From Nocardioides sp. SR21 (GTDB lineage: Bacteria; Actinomycetota; Actinomycetes; Propionibacteriales; Nocardioidaceae): a stretch of DNA of 64,000 bases. The DNA lies in assembly GCF_022761125.1 (NCBI RefSeq), contig NZ_JAKWJR010000002.1, positions 481,160-545,159 on the forward strand, given 5' to 3'. The notes beneath the pieces were generated by a model. The model was not told the DNA's origin. It was given only the letters and a program-made list of their open reading frames with translations, and did not search any database. Of the stretch, positions 61,962 to 64,000 are shown piece after piece. The translations under genes and the position numbers were made by a program. Numbering within the stretch: the first letter of the stretch is position 1; every line of letters starts with the position of its first letter.

Positions 61962-63020
61962 GTGTCCGCGACGTTCCACTCGCTGCGGGTCGCGGCGATC
62001 GACGAGCTCACCGACGACGCGGTGGCGCTGACGTTCTCGGTGCCCGCCGAGCTGGCGTCCGAGTTCACGTTCCTGCCGGGCCAGCACCTCTCGATCCGAG
62101 GCGGTGACGACGTACGCCGGTCGTACTCGCTCTGCACCTCGCCGTCCTCGGGCGTCCTGCGCATCGGCGTGAAGCGACTGCCCGGGGGCGCGTTCAGCGA
62201 GGGTGTCGTCTCGCGCCTCGTGGTCGGCGACCCGCTGGAGGTGATGACGCCTGCGGGGCGCTTCACCGTCTCGTTGGATCCCAGTGCCGCCCGGTCGTAC
62301 GTCGCCATCGCGGCCGGCTCCGGCATCACGCCGGTGCTCTCGATCCTCGCCGCGGTGCTGGAAGGGGAGCCCGGCTCGACGGTCACGCTCATCTACGCGA
62401 ACCGCACGCACCGCTCGGTGATGTTCCTCGACGAGGTGCACGACCTCAAGGACAGGTATCCCGCTCGCTTCCAGGTGATCCACGTGCTCTCGCGCGAGGA
62501 GCAGGAGGTGGAGCTGCTGTCCGGGCGGCTCGACGGCCCGCGCCTCTCCCGCATCCTGTCGGCGCTGGTGCCGCCCGACTCGGTGGATCAGTGGTTCCTC
62601 TGCGGCCCGCAGCAGCTCGTGGTCGAGCTGCGCTCGACGCTGCTGTCGCTCGGCGTGCTTGCTGACGCGGTGCACACCGAGCTCTTCCACGCCGATCCCG
62701 TGCCACGGGCTCCGGTCGCTGCGCTGGACGTCCCCGACGGTGCCGCCCACGTGACCGTCCGCCTCGACGGGCGCTCCTCGTCCTTCGACCTCCGACCCGA
62801 CGGCCAGCCGGTCCTCGACGCCGCCATGTCCGTCCGCTCCGACCTCCCCTTCGCCTGCAAGGGCGGCGTCTGCGGCACCTGCCGCGCCCGCCTCGTCTCC
62901 GGGACGGTGGCCATGGACGCCAACTGGGCCCTGGAGCCCGACGAGATCGAGCGCGGCTACGTCCTCACCTGCCAGTCCCACCCCACCTCCGAGAAGGTCG
63001 TCCTCGACTTCGACGGGTGA
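61962..63020 (+). CDS. paaE: 1,2-phenylacetyl-CoA epoxidase reductase subunit E
   Basis: 352 residues. A ferredoxin-NADP reductase-like part (RSYSLCTSP flavin site; AAGSGITPVLSIL nucleotide site; FLCGPQQLV) is fused to a plant-type [2Fe-2S] ferredoxin with C299, C304, C307 and C337. It passes NADPH electrons to PaaA. GTG start directly after the paaD stop. Confidence 0.96.
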   Translation: MSATFHSLRVAAIDELTDDAVALTFSVPAELASEFTFLPGQHLSIRGGDDVRRSYSLCTSPSSGVLRIGVKRLPGGAFSEGVVSRLVVGDPLEVMTPAGRFTVSLDPSAARSYVAIAAGSGITPVLSILAAVLEGEPGSTVTLIYANRTHRSVMFLDEVHDLKDRYPARFQVIHVLSREEQEVELLSGRLDGPRLSRILSALVPPDSVDQWFLCGPQQLVVELRSTLLSLGVLADAVHTELFHADPVPRAPVAALDVPDGAAHVTVRLDGRSSSFDLRPDGQPVLDAAMSVRSDLPFACKGGVCGTCRARLVSGTVAMDANWALEPDEIERGYVLTCQSHPTSEKVVLDFDG

Positions 63021-63028
63021 ACGTCGGC

Positions 63029-63070
63029 GGTGGTTGAGGAAGGCGCGCTCGCGCCTGTCTCGAAACCACC
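63029..63070. repeat. REP-like palindromic element, copy 1
   Basis: A 42-nt imperfect inverted repeat: GGTGGTT at one end, AACCACC at the other, GGCGCG / CGCGCC arms in the centre. It starts 9 nt after paaE and could terminate the operon. This sequence style is a common dispersed repeat in Nocardioides-type genomes (recollection, not searched). Confidence 0.65.
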
Positions 63071-63077
63071 CGCCATC

Positions 63078-63099
63078 GGTGGTCGAGCTTGTCGAGACC
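63078..63099. repeat. REP-like element, copy 2 (GGTGGTCGAGCTTGTCGAGACC)
   Basis: A 22-nt element with TCGA-GCTTG-TCGA at its core, 7 nt after copy 1. The rest of the 290-bp gap to 63310 has no gene; 63200-63310 holds only the short leader of the DUF222 gene, and nothing else was recognised. Confidence 0.55.
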
Positions 63100-63310
63100 C
63101 CTGCAGCCGTGACGCTGCGCTGGATCTGCGGCGTCCTCCCGGCGCTCGACCGCCCGGGACAGGAAGAGCGCGCCTATCGGAAGGACGTCGGCCCGCGGTC
63201 GACGGGGTGTGCGGGGCCACCACCGAACTGTTTCTCGAAAGTGTCCACATCCCGGTCAACCACGGGCTTTTCGAGGCCTCACTGTCGGTGGTCCCTGCTT
63301 GGGTTGAGGT

Positions 63311-64000
63311 ATGGCAGCCACCACGACCACCCGCACCGAACTGGTGCTGGCGGCTGCCCGCGCGACGCGTTCGGCGATCGCCGACCTCGAGGCCGAGCAG
63401 CTCGTGCAGGCACTCGAGTGGGCGGCACTGAACCCGGGCGACGTCGTGGACGCGTCGCGGTCCTGGGAGGAGCGGGAGCTCGAGGTCGCCGGTGACGGGG
63501 CGCCGACGGTGGCGGAGTTCTCGATCGCGGAGTTCGCCCTGGCGGTCGGGATGAACACGGATGCCGGCCGGGTGTTCATCGGCGATGCGGTCGAGCTGGC
63601 GCACCGGCTCCCGCGCACCTGGGCACGGGTCGGTGCGGGCGAGGTCGCGGTGTGGAAGGCCCGCAAGGTCGCCCAGCAGACCAGGTCCCTGCCGGTCGAT
63701 GCGGCGGCGTTCGTGGACCGCGCGTTGGCGCCGGTCCTGCACACGTGCACGTTCGCCCAGATCGAGCGGACCGTCGAAGCAGCGCGTGCCGAGTTCGACC
63801 CCCAAGCTGCCGAACAACGCCGCCTGGCCGAGGCCGAGCACCGGCACTTCACGTTCTACTGGCGCCAGGTGACCTCGACCGGTCAGGTCCCCGTCGCCGG
63901 GGTCATGGATCTGGCCGATGCGGTCGCGTTGGACGAGAACCTGAAGGCGAAGGCCGCCACCCTCGACCCCGCCCTCCCGATCGACGTCCGCCGCTCGATC
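63311..64000 (+). CDS. DUF222 / HNH endonuclease family protein, N-terminal part (runs off window)
   Basis: 230 codons are open to the window edge. Features of the DUF222 region: SAIADLEAEQLVQALEWAALNPGD, GAPTVAEFSIAEFALAVGM, HRLPRTWARVGAGEVAVWKARKVAQ, and EHRHFTFYWRQV. In this family an HNH nuclease domain follows at the C-terminus, here beyond 64000. Such genes are multicopy in many actinobacteria and have been proposed to be mobile. The product has no signal peptide. Confidence 0.85.
   Translation, partial: MAATTTTRTELVLAAARATRSAIADLEAEQLVQALEWAALNPGDVVDASRSWEERELEVAGDGAPTVAEFSIAEFALAVGMNTDAGRVFIGDAVELAHRLPRTWARVGAGEVAVWKARKVAQQTRSLPVDAAAFVDRALAPVLHTCTFAQIERTVEAARAEFDPQAAEQRRLAEAEHRHFTFYWRQVTSTGQVPVAGVMDLADAVALDENLKAKAATLDPALPIDVRRSI

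Noticed and set aside
63029..63099. CRISPR-like array
   Set aside because: Only two dissimilar palindromic units without regular spacers and no cas genes.

Overview
This window is one contiguous, gene-dense stretch of a very GC-rich chromosome. Codons ending in G or C, frequent GTG starts, ATGA/GTGA stop-start overlaps and the gene families point to an actinobacterium, most likely of the Nocardioides/Nocardioidaceae type. Supporting signs are a PaaABCDE cluster, DUF6318 and DUF222/HNH families, Rip1-like S2P between dxr and ispG, and the REP-like palindromes near the right edge. No rRNA, tRNA, insertion sequence, prophage or CRISPR array was seen. No gap without a gene exceeds 300 bases; the longest are 63021-63310 (repeats) and 48010-48253 (rpsO terminator plus pnp leader).

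Layout. 1-11640: tail of a PAS histidine kinase, a secreted polysaccharide deacetylase, a flavin-fold oxidoreductase, a fused asymmetric ABC exporter, a membrane acyltransferase-like protein, and a gabT / amidohydrolase / SnoaL-like cluster. 11672-31325: conserved backbone, with dxr-rip1-ispG-GNAT (isoprenoid MEP pathway flanking a site-2 protease), proS, a DUF4439 pair, then rimP-nusA-ylxR-infB-rbfA-truB-ribF (translation and transcription factors, flavin synthesis). 30366-47561: a block of accessory genes between ribF and rpsO. It holds a complete fructose PTS (ptsH, fruA, fruK, fruR and divergent ptsI), a LuxR-type regulator, a PadR/HAAS pair, a two-component system divergent from an MMPL transporter, and two divergent molybdenum enzymes. 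47734-56070: backbone again (rpsO, pnp, M16 peptidase, dapB), interrupted by small secreted proteins, HNH and YjbR genes and a SatD-type pair. 56205-64000: M4 metalloprotease, AzlCD exporter, GNAT, the phenylacetyl-CoA epoxidase operon paaABCDE, then a DUF222/HNH endonuclease gene cut by the window edge.

The most interesting signals are regulatory. (1) Three unlinked genes for secreted proteins (2103, 18825 and 52365, all minus strand) share a promoter-like string of identical geometry: CAACCT, then CGT (AAC-N17-CGT), then exactly 9 nt to the start codon, as expected of one ECF-sigma regulon. (2) Fifteen other operon-head genes carry TANNNT ending 6-8 nt before the start codon, so leaderless mRNAs seem common here. 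(3) The infB leader holds three consecutive ATGA-coupled mini-ORFs. (4) The SatD/membrane-protein pair is preceded by two TTAGG-N6-CCTRA palindromes. (5) A KstR-like operator half-fills the gap between gabT and an amidohydrolase. (6) Six convergent gene pairs share a 4-nt CTAG in which both genes stop.
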